A stretch of DNA of 64,000 bases from positions 101,637 to 165,636 of the forward strand of contig SVQW01000003.1 of assembly GCA_015065085.1 (NCBI GenBank). The letters are read 5' to 3'. Under the pieces are notes generated by a model. That model saw nothing but the letters and a program-made list of their open reading frames with translations. It made no database searches and was not told the DNA's origin. The DNA is from Oscillospiraceae bacterium. Lineage in GTDB: Bacteria > Bacillota > Clostridia > Oscillospirales > SIG627. This document shows, piece after piece, positions 33,044-43,193 of this stretch; position 1 is the first letter of the stretch; every line of letters begins with the position of its first letter. The position numbers were made by a program, and so were the translations under genes.

Positions 33044-35335
33044 ATGAGGGATTATTTTGTTTTTGATAAAATACCTCCACGCGAATGGGAGGAAAGTGTA
33101 CCCATAGGAAACGGACGCATGGGTGCCACAATGATGTGCGGAGTAAGCTATGAAAATGTTTTTCTCAACGAGGAAACCATTTGGTCATCCCACAATGTAG
33201 GCACTCCCAAGCCCGAGTTGTATGAAAAATTTGAGGACATACGCAAGCTCCTTTTGGAGGGCAAAACACTTGAAGCAAACCGGCTCGGCAATGAAACCCT
33301 TTTTCCTCACTGCATCAGCCGTATACGTTCATACGAAGGTGCGGGAGAACTGAGAATCGGTCTGCATCACAGCGACGCCTGCGGAAGCTATCAACATAAG
33401 CTGGATCTTATAGGCGGAATCGCAACTGTGGAATACGACCACGAAGGAAGCCATTACACCCGCGAGTATTTTGCTTCCTACCCCGATGACGTTATAGCGG
33501 TTCGCGTTACATCCTCGGACGATGAGCTGGATGCCTGGTTGTCCTATGACCGCCCTCACTGTATATCCGTAAAGACCTGCAATAATGAGCTTACCGCCAT
33601 TTCAAAAACCACCTTCGGAGAACATCTTTTCTGCGTGAAGGTACGAGTTGTTTCCGACGGCAAGGTTATCGCCAAAGGACATAATCTGCATATATCCGGC
33701 GGAAAATCGTTCAGTGCATATATTTCCATTGCTACACAATTCAGACACGGAAACAACTTTGAAGACTGTGTAAAATTCCCCGAAGAGACTGATTTCGATG
33801 TGCTTAAAGCACGTCACATTGCAGATTTCAGTTCTCTTATGAAGCGTGCGGAGATAACTCTCCCCGCTTCTCCCGAAATGAATGCAACACCTATGAGTGA
33901 GCGCTTTCGCATAATAAGCTTTGACAAGCCTCAGGATGACGAATTGACCATGCTTCAATGGCAATTTGCGCGCTACATGCTGGTATCGGGAAGCCGCCCC
34001 GGCTCTCTGCCCGCCAATCTGCAGGGATTATGGACTAAGGGAATAAGCCCCGAGTGGAGCTGTGACTACCACTTCAACATAAATATTCAGACCAACTACT
34101 GGCCTGCGGAGGTTACAAATCTTTCGGAGTGTCACCTGCCACTGTTCGATTACATGAACAATTATCTCATCGAGCCCGGCAAAAAAACGGCAGAAATTTC
34201 TTATCACGCAAGAGGAGCTGTTGTCCACTCGGTCAGCGACATTTACGGCTTCACCACACTGCAGGGCGGTCCATGGGGCGTTTGGCCTCACGGTCTGAGC
34301 TGGCTTTGTCTGCACATGTGGGAGCATTATCTATTTACAAAAGACGAAAAATTCCTGCGTGAAACCGCTTACGAAACGATACGTCAGTCTTCTCTGTTCT
34401 TCCTTGATGTAATGTTTGAGGACAAGGACGGTTATCTCGTGTGGGGACCTACTATAAGCCCCGAAAATGCTTTCCGTGTGCCGGACGAAAACGGAAATCT
34501 TGAATCTGCATGGTTGTCACTCAGCACAGCCATGGATACCCAGATAATCGGCTGTCTGTTCCGCATTTTCGCTGAAAGCTCAAAAATTTTGGGAATCGAA
34601 AATGCTGATACCGCCCAGGCAGTAAAGGCGCTTGAAAAGCTGCCTCCCATGAAAATCGGCAAATACGGTCAGATTATGGAATGGTGCGAGGATTTTACGG
34701 AGATTCAGATACGCCACCATCACTTGTCACCCGGTTTTGCCGTTTACCCCGATTGTGCCATAAACCGCTCCACCCCCGAGCTTCTCAAAGCAGTTGAAGT
34801 TATGGTTGACCGCAGAAGCGGTTGGGACGGCTCCGGCGGATTCCGTGCCTGCGGCTGGAGTCTGGCATGGGCTATGGCGATTTATGCACGCATGGGGCTT
34901 GGTGAAAAGGCATACAACATGCTTGATATTTTCCAGCATGATGTGCTGTCCACCAATCTGTTCTTCCTGCAACCCCTCGCAACCGGACATTGCTTCCAGA
35001 TAGACGGTGTGGAAGCTTTCGGTGCGGCTGTTACAGAAATGCTGATGCAGAGCCATGAAGGCGTAATAGCACTCCTTCCCGCATTACCTGCACGCTGGGA
35101 TCATGGCAGCTTCCGCGGTTTGCGCGCAAGAGGCAAAATAGAGGCAGACTGTTCGTGGGAAAATCACAGTGTAACCGAATTCACCCTCAAAGGAAACGGA
35201 ACCGTTGTACTGGAATTTCCCGCAACACAAAAAGACCTTGTATTTATCGACCAAAACGGCAACTGCCTTACCGTACAGAATAACCGTCTTACAATACATC
35301 TTGACGGCGAAAGTAATTTTAAAATCAAAAAGTAA
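33044..35335 (+). CDS. Glycoside hydrolase family 95 (alpha-fucosidase/galactosidase type), copy 1
   Basis: The 763-residue length is normal for GH95. The N-terminal beta domain begins PREWEESVPIGNGRMGATM and has NEETIWSSH. The catalytic (alpha/alpha)6 barrel has HFNINIQTNYWPAEVTNLSE (the two catalytic-base Asn residues), GPTISPENAF (general-acid Glu) and FQIDGVEAFGAAVTEMLMQSH (the Asp of the QIDG motif). All four known GH95 catalytic positions are therefore kept. There is no signal peptide. The substrate is probably alpha-1,2-linked L-fucose or L-galactose on imported oligosaccharides. GAGGT precedes the ATG. Most residues are identical to the adjacent copy 2. Confidence 0.9.
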   Translation: MRDYFVFDKIPPREWEESVPIGNGRMGATMMCGVSYENVFLNEETIWSSHNVGTPKPELYEKFEDIRKLLLEGKTLEANRLGNETLFPHCISRIRSYEGAGELRIGLHHSDACGSYQHKLDLIGGIATVEYDHEGSHYTREYFASYPDDVIAVRVTSSDDELDAWLSYDRPHCISVKTCNNELTAISKTTFGEHLFCVKVRVVSDGKVIAKGHNLHISGGKSFSAYISIATQFRHGNNFEDCVKFPEETDFDVLKARHIADFSSLMKRAEITLPASPEMNATPMSERFRIISFDKPQDDELTMLQWQFARYMLVSGSRPGSLPANLQGLWTKGISPEWSCDYHFNINIQTNYWPAEVTNLSECHLPLFDYMNNYLIEPGKKTAEISYHARGAVVHSVSDIYGFTTLQGGPWGVWPHGLSWLCLHMWEHYLFTKDEKFLRETAYETIRQSSLFFLDVMFEDKDGYLVWGPTISPENAFRVPDENGNLESAWLSLSTAMDTQIIGCLFRIFAESSKILGIENADTAQAVKALEKLPPMKIGKYGQIMEWCEDFTEIQIRHHHLSPGFAVYPDCAINRSTPELLKAVEVMVDRRSGWDGSGGFRACGWSLAWAMAIYARMGLGEKAYNMLDIFQHDVLSTNLFFLQPLATGHCFQIDGVEAFGAAVTEMLMQSHEGVIALLPALPARWDHGSFRGLRARGKIEADCSWENHSVTEFTLKGNGTVVLEFPATQKDLVFIDQNGNCLTVQNNRLTIHLDGESNFKIKK

Positions 35336-35347
35336 TAGTTGCATACA

Positions 35348-35385
35348 AAAATACGTCACATTCCGAACAGAATGTGGCGTATTTT
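35348..35385 (+). terminator. Terminator of GH95 copy 1
   Basis: Arms 35348-35363 and 35370-35385 form a 16-bp stem with one G-T pair and a CGAACA loop. The loop and stem closely match the terminator of copy 2. Confidence 0.88.
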
Positions 35386-35484
35386 ATATTCTTGGGCATG
35401 ATTAAGAAGAATACGTCGATGTCCTTCTATTGGTTTACAGCAAAATCAAATTATTTTTTTGAATAAATTTTTGCTGTAAAATTA

Positions 35485-35513
35485 TTGATTTTTATGTCGC
35501 AATGGTGTATAAT
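35485..35513 (+). promoter_or_regulatory. Promoter of GH95 copy 2
   Basis: TTGATT (35485-35490), 17-bp spacer, TATAAT (35508-35513), 53 bp upstream of the ATG. Confidence 0.8.
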
Positions 35514-35566
35514 AGTCTTGTAATAATTTGGTTAGTACTGTTTACAATTACTTTTTGAGGTGAAAC

Positions 35567-37855
35567 ATGAAAGATTATCTTGTATTCGACAAAGTCCCCG
35601 CACGCGAATGGGAAGAAAGCGTACCGATAGGCAACGGACGCATGGGTGCCACAATGATGTGCGGAGTAAGCTATGAAAATATTTTTCTCAACGAGGAAAC
35701 TATCTGGTCCTCCCACAATGTAGGTGAACCCAAACCCGAAATGTATGATATACTGGAGGACCTGCGTAAACTCCTTTTAGAAGATAAAATACTGGAAGCC
35801 AATCGTCTTGCCGGCAAAACTGTCCCCAACCTTTTCACACGTATACGCTCCTACGAAAATGCGGGAGAATTGAAAATGAGCCTGCACCGTAATGACTCCT
35901 GCGGAAGCTACCGGCACACGCTGGATCTTATCAACGGTATTGCAACCGTGGAATATGACCATGACGGAAGCCACTATACCCGTGAGTATTTTGCTTCCAA
36001 TCCCGATGACGTTATAGCGGTTCGTGTCACATCTTCAAGGGCAGAGCTTGATGCCTGGCTGTCCTATGACCGCCCTCACTGCATATCCGTAAAAACATGT
36101 AACAATGAGCTTACCGCCATTGCAAAAACCACTTTCGGAGAACATCTTTTCTGTGTAAAGGTACGAGTTGTTTCCGACGGCAAGGTCACCGCCGAGGAAG
36201 GCTGTCTGCATATAACCGGCGGAAAAACATTCAGTGCATATATTTCCATTGCCACTCAGTTCAGACACGCAGACGACTTCGAAAACTGCATAAAATTTCC
36301 CGAGGAAACAGATTTTGACGTACTCAAAGCACGCCACATTGCAGATTTCAGCTCTCTTATGAAGCGTGCGGATATCTCCCTCCCCGCTATTCCGGAAATG
36401 AAAGCCACACCCATGAGCGAGCGTTTTCGCATAATGATATTTGACAGAATTCAGGACGATGAACTGACAATGCTCCAGTGGCAGTTCACGCGTTACATGC
36501 TAGTTTCCAGCAGCCGTCCCGGTTCTCTGCCTGCCAATCTGCAGGGATTATGGTCAAAAGGACTCAGCCCCGAGTGGTGCAGTGACTATCATTTCAACAT
36601 AAACATTCAGACAAACTACTGGCCCGCCGAAGCTACAAACCTTTCGGAGTGCCACCTGCCGCTGTTCGATTACATAAACGATTTTCTTATCGAGTCGGGC
36701 AAAAAAACCGCCGAAACAGCTTACCGTGCAAGAGGAGCTGTTGTGCACTCCGTCAGCGATATTTACGGCTTTACCACTCCGCAGGGCGGGCCCTGGGGTG
36801 TATGGCCTCACGGTCTGAGCTGGATATGCCTGCATCTGTGGGAGCACTATCTGTTCACAAAGGATGAAAAGTTCCTGCGTGACACCGCTTATGAAACAGT
36901 ACGCCTTTCCGCTCAGTTCTTCCTGGATATAATGTTTAAAGACAAAAACGGACACTTTGTAATCGGACCTGCAATCAGCCCCGAAAACACTTTCCGTATT
37001 CCCAACGAGAACGGAGAGCTTGAGTCCTTCTGGATGACACTCAGCACAGCCATGGATACCCAGATAATCGGCTGTATGTTCCGTATTTTTGTCGAAAGCT
37101 CAAGGCTTCTCGGAATCGAAAACGAGGATACTGTCAGAGCGGCAGAAGTGCTTGAAAATCTGCCTCCCATGAAAATCGGCAAGCACGGTCAGATCATGGA
37201 ATGGCGTGAGGATTATGTGGAAAATGAAATACGCCATCATCATTTATCTCCCGGCTTTGCAGTTTATCCCGATTGTGCCATAAACCGCTCCACACCCGAG
37301 CTTCTTAAAGCGGTCGAGACTATGGTAGACCGCAGAAGCGGTACCCAAGGCACAGGTGGATTCCGCTCCTGCGGATGGAGTGTGGCATGGGCTATGGCTA
37401 TTTACGCACGTATGGGACTGGGCGAAAAAGCACACAGCATGCTCGAAATTTTCCAGCGCAACTTGATTTCAACCAATATGTTCTTCCTGCAACCCCACCA
37501 ATGGGGTCACTGCTTCCAGATAGACGGTGTTCTGGCCTTTGGTGCGGCTGTTACAGAAATGCTGATGCAGAGCCATGAAGGCATAATAGCACTCCTTCCC
37601 GCATTGCCTGCACGTTGGGATCACGGCAGCTTCCGCGGTTTGTGCGCAAGAGGCAAGATAGAGGCAGATTGTTCATGGGAAAATCACAGTGTAACCGAAT
37701 TCACCCTCAGAGGAAACGGAACTGCTGTACTGGAATTCCCCGCAACACAAAAAGACCTTGTATTTATCGACCAAAACGGCAACTGTCATACCGTACAGAA
37801 TAACCGTCTTACAATGCAACTTGACGGCGAATGTATTTTAAAAGTTAAAAAGTAA
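35567..37855 (+). CDS. Glycoside hydrolase family 95, copy 2 (tandem paralogue)
   Basis: A 762-residue paralogue of the upstream gene, aligning end to end with few gaps. The same catalytic segments are present: NINIQTNYWPAEATNLSE, GPAISPENTF and FQIDGVLAFGAAV. Differences gather in loops near the active site, for example PHQWGHCFQIDG against PLATGHCFQIDG in copy 1, and WGPTISPE against IGPAISPE, suggesting changed substrate preference. It has a GAGGTG ribosome binding site, its own promoter and its own terminator, so each copy is a separate transcription unit. It is cytoplasmic, with no signal peptide. Confidence 0.9.
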   Translation: MKDYLVFDKVPAREWEESVPIGNGRMGATMMCGVSYENIFLNEETIWSSHNVGEPKPEMYDILEDLRKLLLEDKILEANRLAGKTVPNLFTRIRSYENAGELKMSLHRNDSCGSYRHTLDLINGIATVEYDHDGSHYTREYFASNPDDVIAVRVTSSRAELDAWLSYDRPHCISVKTCNNELTAIAKTTFGEHLFCVKVRVVSDGKVTAEEGCLHITGGKTFSAYISIATQFRHADDFENCIKFPEETDFDVLKARHIADFSSLMKRADISLPAIPEMKATPMSERFRIMIFDRIQDDELTMLQWQFTRYMLVSSSRPGSLPANLQGLWSKGLSPEWCSDYHFNINIQTNYWPAEATNLSECHLPLFDYINDFLIESGKKTAETAYRARGAVVHSVSDIYGFTTPQGGPWGVWPHGLSWICLHLWEHYLFTKDEKFLRDTAYETVRLSAQFFLDIMFKDKNGHFVIGPAISPENTFRIPNENGELESFWMTLSTAMDTQIIGCMFRIFVESSRLLGIENEDTVRAAEVLENLPPMKIGKHGQIMEWREDYVENEIRHHHLSPGFAVYPDCAINRSTPELLKAVETMVDRRSGTQGTGGFRSCGWSVAWAMAIYARMGLGEKAHSMLEIFQRNLISTNMFFLQPHQWGHCFQIDGVLAFGAAVTEMLMQSHEGIIALLPALPARWDHGSFRGLCARGKIEADCSWENHSVTEFTLRGNGTAVLEFPATQKDLVFIDQNGNCHTVQNNRLTMQLDGECILKVKK

Positions 37856-37868
37856 TTATTCAAATACA

Positions 37869-37906
37869 AAAACACGTCACATTCCGAACAGAATGTGACG
37901 TGTTTT
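37869..37906. terminator. Terminator of GH95 copy 2, shared with the convergent operon
   Basis: A perfect 16-bp stem (37869-37884 with 37891-37906) and a CGAACA loop, followed by T residues. It lies between GH95 copy 2 and the convergent end of the tubulin-like operon. Confidence 0.92.
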
Positions 37907-37907
37907 T

Positions 37908-40900
37908 TTACTTTTCAAATACTATATGAAGAATGTTCAAGTCTTCGTTAATATAGTGCAGATATGAGGAGAGCGGCTTTGTGACCTCAGGGCTTCTCAT
38001 AATATCGAATACCCCCTGTCCTTTTATGAGTCGGTTACTCATAACCGACAGCACCGCAGGGCTTTGAGCCTTAAGAGCGACTTCCTTTTTACCCGAATTT
38101 ATTGCAGAAATTATAAGCTTGGATATGCGCGAAGCGTCATATTCCTTGAACACCAATTTATTCCGTACAAAGTAGTTACACTTCGTTGCCGTGCATTGAG
38201 GGTAACATTCCGCTTTACGTGTCTTTCTGGAACGTGCCAGCTCTTCTGTTGTAATGCAAAAGTAGTCGTAGGACACATTACCGGAAACATTCTTGCGGAT
38301 ATCGGTATTACTGTGGTCATCGAAGGTAACATCTATATAGTAATACTCGCCCTCCAATTTAACTAAATTCCAGGCATGACCGCCACCTTCATTGCAAGTA
38401 CCTATAACATAGGCACACTCTATTCCCAATCTGTTAAGCAGATACTGGAATGCTTTGGCATATCCGGCGCAAACCGCCTCACCTTCAACAAACACGCCGT
38501 AAATCGTGCGAATGTTGTCGGGCTTTTTGTCAAATTCGGAATCCTTCTCCTGAGCATCAAGCTCCAGCGAATCATAATCTATAAGCTCCACGATATTTTC
38601 GTGAGTACGCAACGCAACTTCATAGTCGCTCATAGATGGCTTTATACCCTTAAGGAACGGCTTTATCGCTTTCTCAATCTGCTTTTTGCGTCGTTTTATT
38701 TCGGAAGCAGACATAACATAGTTGAACACTACATTTTTACCGTCTCCCGTTACTATACCGGGAGAGTTGGCGCACCAGAAGATGTCGGGATTATCGTCCA
38801 GCACCATTTTGACTATGTTACAGCAAGCTTCGCCTCCCACATCAACACTGAACGGTCCTGCCTTTTCAGCACGCTCGGAAAGTGCTTTATACACCTCGTC
38901 ATAAACGGTTTTTTCATCACCGTTCAGTCGGTTGTACCAGAAACGCGGCAAAGTCTTGGGGTCTCGGTCGGCAATGAAAACAGTGTCCTCTTCCTTATTA
39001 TCATCGTCACTGTTTTTCTCTTCATCCTTGCCGTCGTTATGCTCGCCTTTCTTATCATCCGTGCTGTCCTTTTTGTCGTCCTTTTTGCCCTCATCGGTAC
39101 CGCCGTGTTTTTCGTCCTCGTCAGTTTTGTTACCGGTGCCGTCATCTTTACCCGTCACACCCATAAAATACGCAAAGCTATCGGATGTGCCCGCCTCGCT
39201 GAGCGCTTTATTCAGCGCGACAAGTCCTTTTTTTCCTTCGTAAAACGCGTAAAGCAGCTCTGATTCATTGCCGAACCGCATAGCGGAAATGGTCTGAAGC
39301 TCCACATAATACGGATGTGCAAAGAACTTTTCATCACCATCGGATACCACATTGCGGTCCTGCCACAGCTCGGTTATCATTCTTGCAATCACACCGCATA
39401 CCGTCGGCTTGGGCAGTCCGTACTCAACGTAAATACAACCTGTAACGTGATTGCAGTATGCCACGGGAAGGTTTTCAGCATCCTCGCCATACCTTCTCCT
39501 GAGTTCCCCCGTCGAAACAAAATCAACGCTTATATTTTTGGGGAAAGTATCAGCCACCGAAGTGGAATTTATAATGGTATTCAGCACCTCCGCGAATACG
39601 CCCTCCAGCGCTTCAAAGGTATCAACCGAGCTGTCCTTGCATGAGGAGCATATTACACGTCCGTCCTCAAGAGTAAAGCCCTGCTCGGAGTCAAGTGTCT
39701 TGTGGCAGAAGAAGCAGGTATTGCCCTCGTGAATTCTTACAAGCTCGGAATGCTCTACTTCATGTCGGAACTGTCTGATTATTTCCTCAAGCTTTTCCAG
39801 GTTGAATACCTCGGGACGCTTGTCGTAACCGAAGTTAAGATATTTATAGTCCTTATTGGTCACAGCCCATGCCAGGAAATCAGCGGCAACATGAAGTATA
39901 TTGGTAACCATTATACCGTTGCCGTCCACCAGTGTTTCAACAACTCCGTTTCCGCCACGTATATCCTCGATAACCGCAAATCTGATGCGTCCGCCCTTTT
40001 CATCCGTATCCGCCTTTTCATCCTTTATGTAAGAGGTGAACACAGGATAAAGGTCACGCACAGCGGTATCCTGTTCAAAGAACGTATCCTGTTCACCCTC
40101 CTCAAACACGGGGCAAACGGAAATACATCTGTACTGGTCCGGGAAAACAGTCTTCATAAACTCATGCAGTATAACCGCCAGAGAATAGGTGATATCGGAA
40201 GTAACAGGCTGTGAAACCTCTAATTCCACTTCAAGCATCCTGGTGTTAATATCGCGTGTGAGAATCGGTGCAAGACCGTGAGATTCTCCAAGATTTACGT
40301 ACTTTGCAAAATTCGGTTTTACAAGGTCTACATTCTGAACAGCCTTTTCGATAGAATAGTAACCTACAGTTTCAACTGAAATATCTGCATCATAAACAGT
40401 GAAGCCAACATGTGAAACAATACTGTTTTTGGCTCTGTAATCATGTCCGAAGCCGGAAACAACGTCGGCTTTGGAGACACGATAGCGTCTGGTCTGGATA
40501 TAATCCATCGGGATATTTACACTTGCACCGGTATCATCCAGTACAAGAGTTCCCTCGTTTACATCAACACTCTTTATGGTATAGGCATGGTTATTGCGTA
40601 CCAATATCTGTCCGGGGATAAAATGCTGAACGATTTCGTCCTTGAACACCGGCAGATATTCAACGCTCTGGGTATTGACATATTCGAGCTTGACGGTGCG
40701 TGTTTTTTCAAGCAGCTTTTCAAAAATTCTGCCCGAGTTTCTGATATACACAAAATTCTTGGTTTCAAGCTCGGAATTCTGCTTCTTTCTCAGGCTGTAT
40801 CTGGGTTCGTCATAGCCCTCGCCGAATGCAACCTTATAGCACAGTTCAACACATTTATCAAGCGAAGGCTTTTTGCCGTCGCAGGTATCCTCGGCATCAA

Positions 40901-43193
40901 GCATATCTCCCAACAACTCAACTGCCCTGTCAACAAAGGCTGTCTGTTCAATGCCGTTTACGGCATCGCACAGAAGAATGATAATATTTGCCTTTTTTGC
41001 CGCGGCATGCTCGCACATAGTCTTACCGATAAGCTCAAAACGGGAAACATAGTCCTCGGCACGGGCTGTAAAGTAGTCTCTCAAAAGATAAGGCTTGCTG
41101 ACAACGTGTAAAACCGAAGCCTTACGTCCGGCAAAGCGGGAATAGCTGTATATGGCATTGGGAAGATTAAAGCAGTCGTCCGCTACAATAACGTAACCGA
41201 CGGGATTATCCGAAAGGTCACAGTGATTGAGTGTAAGACCGTTTATCTCATTAAGCTGACTGCTGTAAACGGTGGTATCGGAAATAAGGTTTATATTCTT
41301 TATGCCAAGATTGCAGGCATCCTTTGCAATTTGTACCTCAAGTGCCACCTGGTTGGCGCCGTTATCCACATAAAGTGTTGAGCTTACTCCGGTATGCCAG
41401 ATATAAACCTCGTTTTTTGATGCCAGGCCGAAAGAATGAAATGCCTCCAGCGGAGCATTTTCAAGATTAAAGAACTGGCGTATGCTGTTACCCAGTGCCT
41501 GGATATATCCATTGGAGAAAAAGCTGTATCTTATACGCTTTTCTGTCGAAACGGCGAGCTGTGAATCTGCCTGGCCTGCGGAAATCACCGTTGTTGCCTT
41601 TTCAAGCCTTTTCGCCATTATGAGGCAGTAGTAGTTATTTGCGGTGAGTATCTTATCCGCATCCAGCACAAAAACATCCTCAAGCTCTTCAAAGAAGCTT
41701 CTGCCGTCCACATAAAGACTGCGTTCAAGAAACTCCTCCGGGGTGAGAAGCAAAATATCCGGGCGTTCACCCTCGTGAAGCTTTTCGAATGTACTTATGC
41801 GCCACAGTATTTGTGATGTTCCCGTCAAACGTCGGAAGCTGTCGCGCAAATAGGAAACAGCGTTTTCTATTTCTTTTTTATCCTTGCAGATAAACAGCAC
41901 ACGTGTTCCGAAAGACAGCTTTACAAACAGATAGTGAATGATATATTCGCCAAGTGCCGAGTACAGGGACGAATCAAAAAGTACATGCTTTCCTTCGAAC
42001 ATATATTCAATACTCTGCATGTAATCGCCGTTGACCGTGCCTTTATTCATACGTATGGCTTTCGCCATATTCTGAATTGCCTGCTTTTTTTCACCGATAT
42101 TGTAAGTGCTCTTTCCCGCAGTGGCATCGGTATCGAAATTCTTGATGGCGTAGCTTCCGGAGTATTTATCAAGAAGAGCATTTCTGACCTTGACAAGGTC
42201 GGTCTTTTTCTCTTCACGCACGCCGTCCGCATAGCTTACAAAAGGCGCTTCCGCCTCTTCCGGCTTTTTATGCTCACCGTCAATGAACCACAAAAGCTCG
42301 AACAAAAACACAAGCGAGAGCATGGGGTACATATATGTATTGCTTACCAGCCACGAAGCGACGCTGTAAAAGCCGGGAAATTTCGCAAAAGAAAAATACA
42401 CCGGAAGAAGTATTACAACACATACCGCAAGATAAACTGCGCACACAAGAGCAATGAATATTTTAAGCTCCTTCGCCCAGCGATAGGTACCTGTCTTTAC
42501 ATAGCGGTATTCCTCTTTCGCATCATAGAAAATGCCCAGAAACTTAAACCACATTTTAATCGCAAGCTCTTTGAGGCTGAGTGTCTCATTCTCATCCTTT
42601 GCGATTTGTTCCTCGTGCTCAAATTCCTCATCCTTGTCGGTGAATTTATAATCCTCCACCTTTCTGCTGAGGCTCTTTTTGCTCTTGGTTATTCTTGAAA
42701 ATACCAGTATGGATTCGCGTCTGAGAAGCTTAAGACGTTTTTCGGAGCGATCCTTTGAATCGGAGCCTGCGGTGTTTTTCTTTTTGTCCTTCTTTTTGTT
42801 GTCCGCACCCGACGAAGAGTTTTTGAAAACCTTTTCGTCAAGGATTTTCCGGCTGAATTTTTTTGCCAGAATAAACAGCACACATACCGCGATATTGGTA
42901 ATAAGAAGCACAAAAACGTCCACCGCATAAACAAGCCTGTCGGGGAAAAGATTAACCAGCCACTTCATAAAGCCAAGCCCGAAGAACCAGTCAAAAACAT
43001 TTTTCAGGAGAGGTGCGACACACAGTAAAACACAGCTTACAACAAGTGTTTCCAACACAAAAATGACATTTCTGTATCGGTCTTTTTTATCGTAGCCGCA
43101 TGATGCAAGCGAGAATCTGAACTTTGCCGGAAAAAACGGCAAGCACAAAACCGCCAGTGTTATCGCTATGATAATAATTTTGAGTATCATCAT
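37908..43193 (-). CDS. Giant membrane protein: helicase-like and DA1-like regions with degenerate motifs, plus transglutaminase domain
   Basis: This 1761-residue protein is the last gene of the operon; its ATG overlaps the previous stop (ATGA). In order: membrane segments at ~2-20, 43-62, 88-110, 244-268 and 286-304; a region ~395-760 resembling an SF2 helicase with no Walker A, LLLTPEEFLE (~481), FVLDADK in place of DEAD (508-514) and VISAG; a DUF1998-like piece with IRGGNG (~1078); a zinc ribbon with Cys 1160/1163/1182/1185; YGLPKP and IARMITELW (1269-1277) where DA1-type peptidases have LAHExxHAW; a K/D/E-rich linker 1348-1404; and a transglutaminase-like domain with Cys1575, His1606 and Asp1621 intact. 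Residue assignments are by eye. Only the last domain looks catalytically competent. The function is unknown. Confidence 0.7.
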   Translation of the reverse strand: MMILKIIIIAITLAVLCLPFFPAKFRFSLASCGYDKKDRYRNVIFVLETLVVSCVLLCVAPLLKNVFDWFFGLGFMKWLVNLFPDRLVYAVDVFVLLITNIAVCVLFILAKKFSRKILDEKVFKNSSSGADNKKKDKKKNTAGSDSKDRSEKRLKLLRRESILVFSRITKSKKSLSRKVEDYKFTDKDEEFEHEEQIAKDENETLSLKELAIKMWFKFLGIFYDAKEEYRYVKTGTYRWAKELKIFIALVCAVYLAVCVVILLPVYFSFAKFPGFYSVASWLVSNTYMYPMLSLVFLFELLWFIDGEHKKPEEAEAPFVSYADGVREEKKTDLVKVRNALLDKYSGSYAIKNFDTDATAGKSTYNIGEKKQAIQNMAKAIRMNKGTVNGDYMQSIEYMFEGKHVLFDSSLYSALGEYIIHYLFVKLSFGTRVLFICKDKKEIENAVSYLRDSFRRLTGTSQILWRISTFEKLHEGERPDILLLTPEEFLERSLYVDGRSFFEELEDVFVLDADKILTANNYYCLIMAKRLEKATTVISAGQADSQLAVSTEKRIRYSFFSNGYIQALGNSIRQFFNLENAPLEAFHSFGLASKNEVYIWHTGVSSTLYVDNGANQVALEVQIAKDACNLGIKNINLISDTTVYSSQLNEINGLTLNHCDLSDNPVGYVIVADDCFNLPNAIYSYSRFAGRKASVLHVVSKPYLLRDYFTARAEDYVSRFELIGKTMCEHAAAKKANIIILLCDAVNGIEQTAFVDRAVELLGDMLDAEDTCDGKKPSLDKCVELCYKVAFGEGYDEPRYSLRKKQNSELETKNFVYIRNSGRIFEKLLEKTRTVKLEYVNTQSVEYLPVFKDEIVQHFIPGQILVRNNHAYTIKSVDVNEGTLVLDDTGASVNIPMDYIQTRRYRVSKADVVSGFGHDYRAKNSIVSHVGFTVYDADISVETVGYYSIEKAVQNVDLVKPNFAKYVNLGESHGLAPILTRDINTRMLEVELEVSQPVTSDITYSLAVILHEFMKTVFPDQYRCISVCPVFEEGEQDTFFEQDTAVRDLYPVFTSYIKDEKADTDEKGGRIRFAVIEDIRGGNGVVETLVDGNGIMVTNILHVAADFLAWAVTNKDYKYLNFGYDKRPEVFNLEKLEEIIRQFRHEVEHSELVRIHEGNTCFFCHKTLDSEQGFTLEDGRVICSSCKDSSVDTFEALEGVFAEVLNTIINSTSVADTFPKNISVDFVSTGELRRRYGEDAENLPVAYCNHVTGCIYVEYGLPKPTVCGVIARMITELWQDRNVVSDGDEKFFAHPYYVELQTISAMRFGNESELLYAFYEGKKGLVALNKALSEAGTSDSFAYFMGVTGKDDGTGNKTDEDEKHGGTDEGKKDDKKDSTDDKKGEHNDGKDEEKNSDDDNKEEDTVFIADRDPKTLPRFWYNRLNGDEKTVYDEVYKALSERAEKAGPFSVDVGGEACCNIVKMVLDDNPDIFWCANSPGIVTGDGKNVVFNYVMSASEIKRRKKQIEKAIKPFLKGIKPSMSDYEVALRTHENIVELIDYDSLELDAQEKDSEFDKKPDNIRTIYGVFVEGEAVCAGYAKAFQYLLNRLGIECAYVIGTCNEGGGHAWNLVKLEGEYYYIDVTFDDHSNTDIRKNVSGNVSYDYFCITTEELARSRKTRKAECYPQCTATKCNYFVRNKLVFKEYDASRISKLIISAINSGKKEVALKAQSPAVLSVMSNRLIKGQGVFDIMRSPEVTKPLSSYLHYINEDLNILHIVFEK

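Noticed and set aside
37908..43193. Reading the giant protein as an active helicase or SecA/FtsK-type motor
   Set aside because: No Walker A lysine loop is visible and the DEAD-type motif is DADK, so motor activity is not supported.
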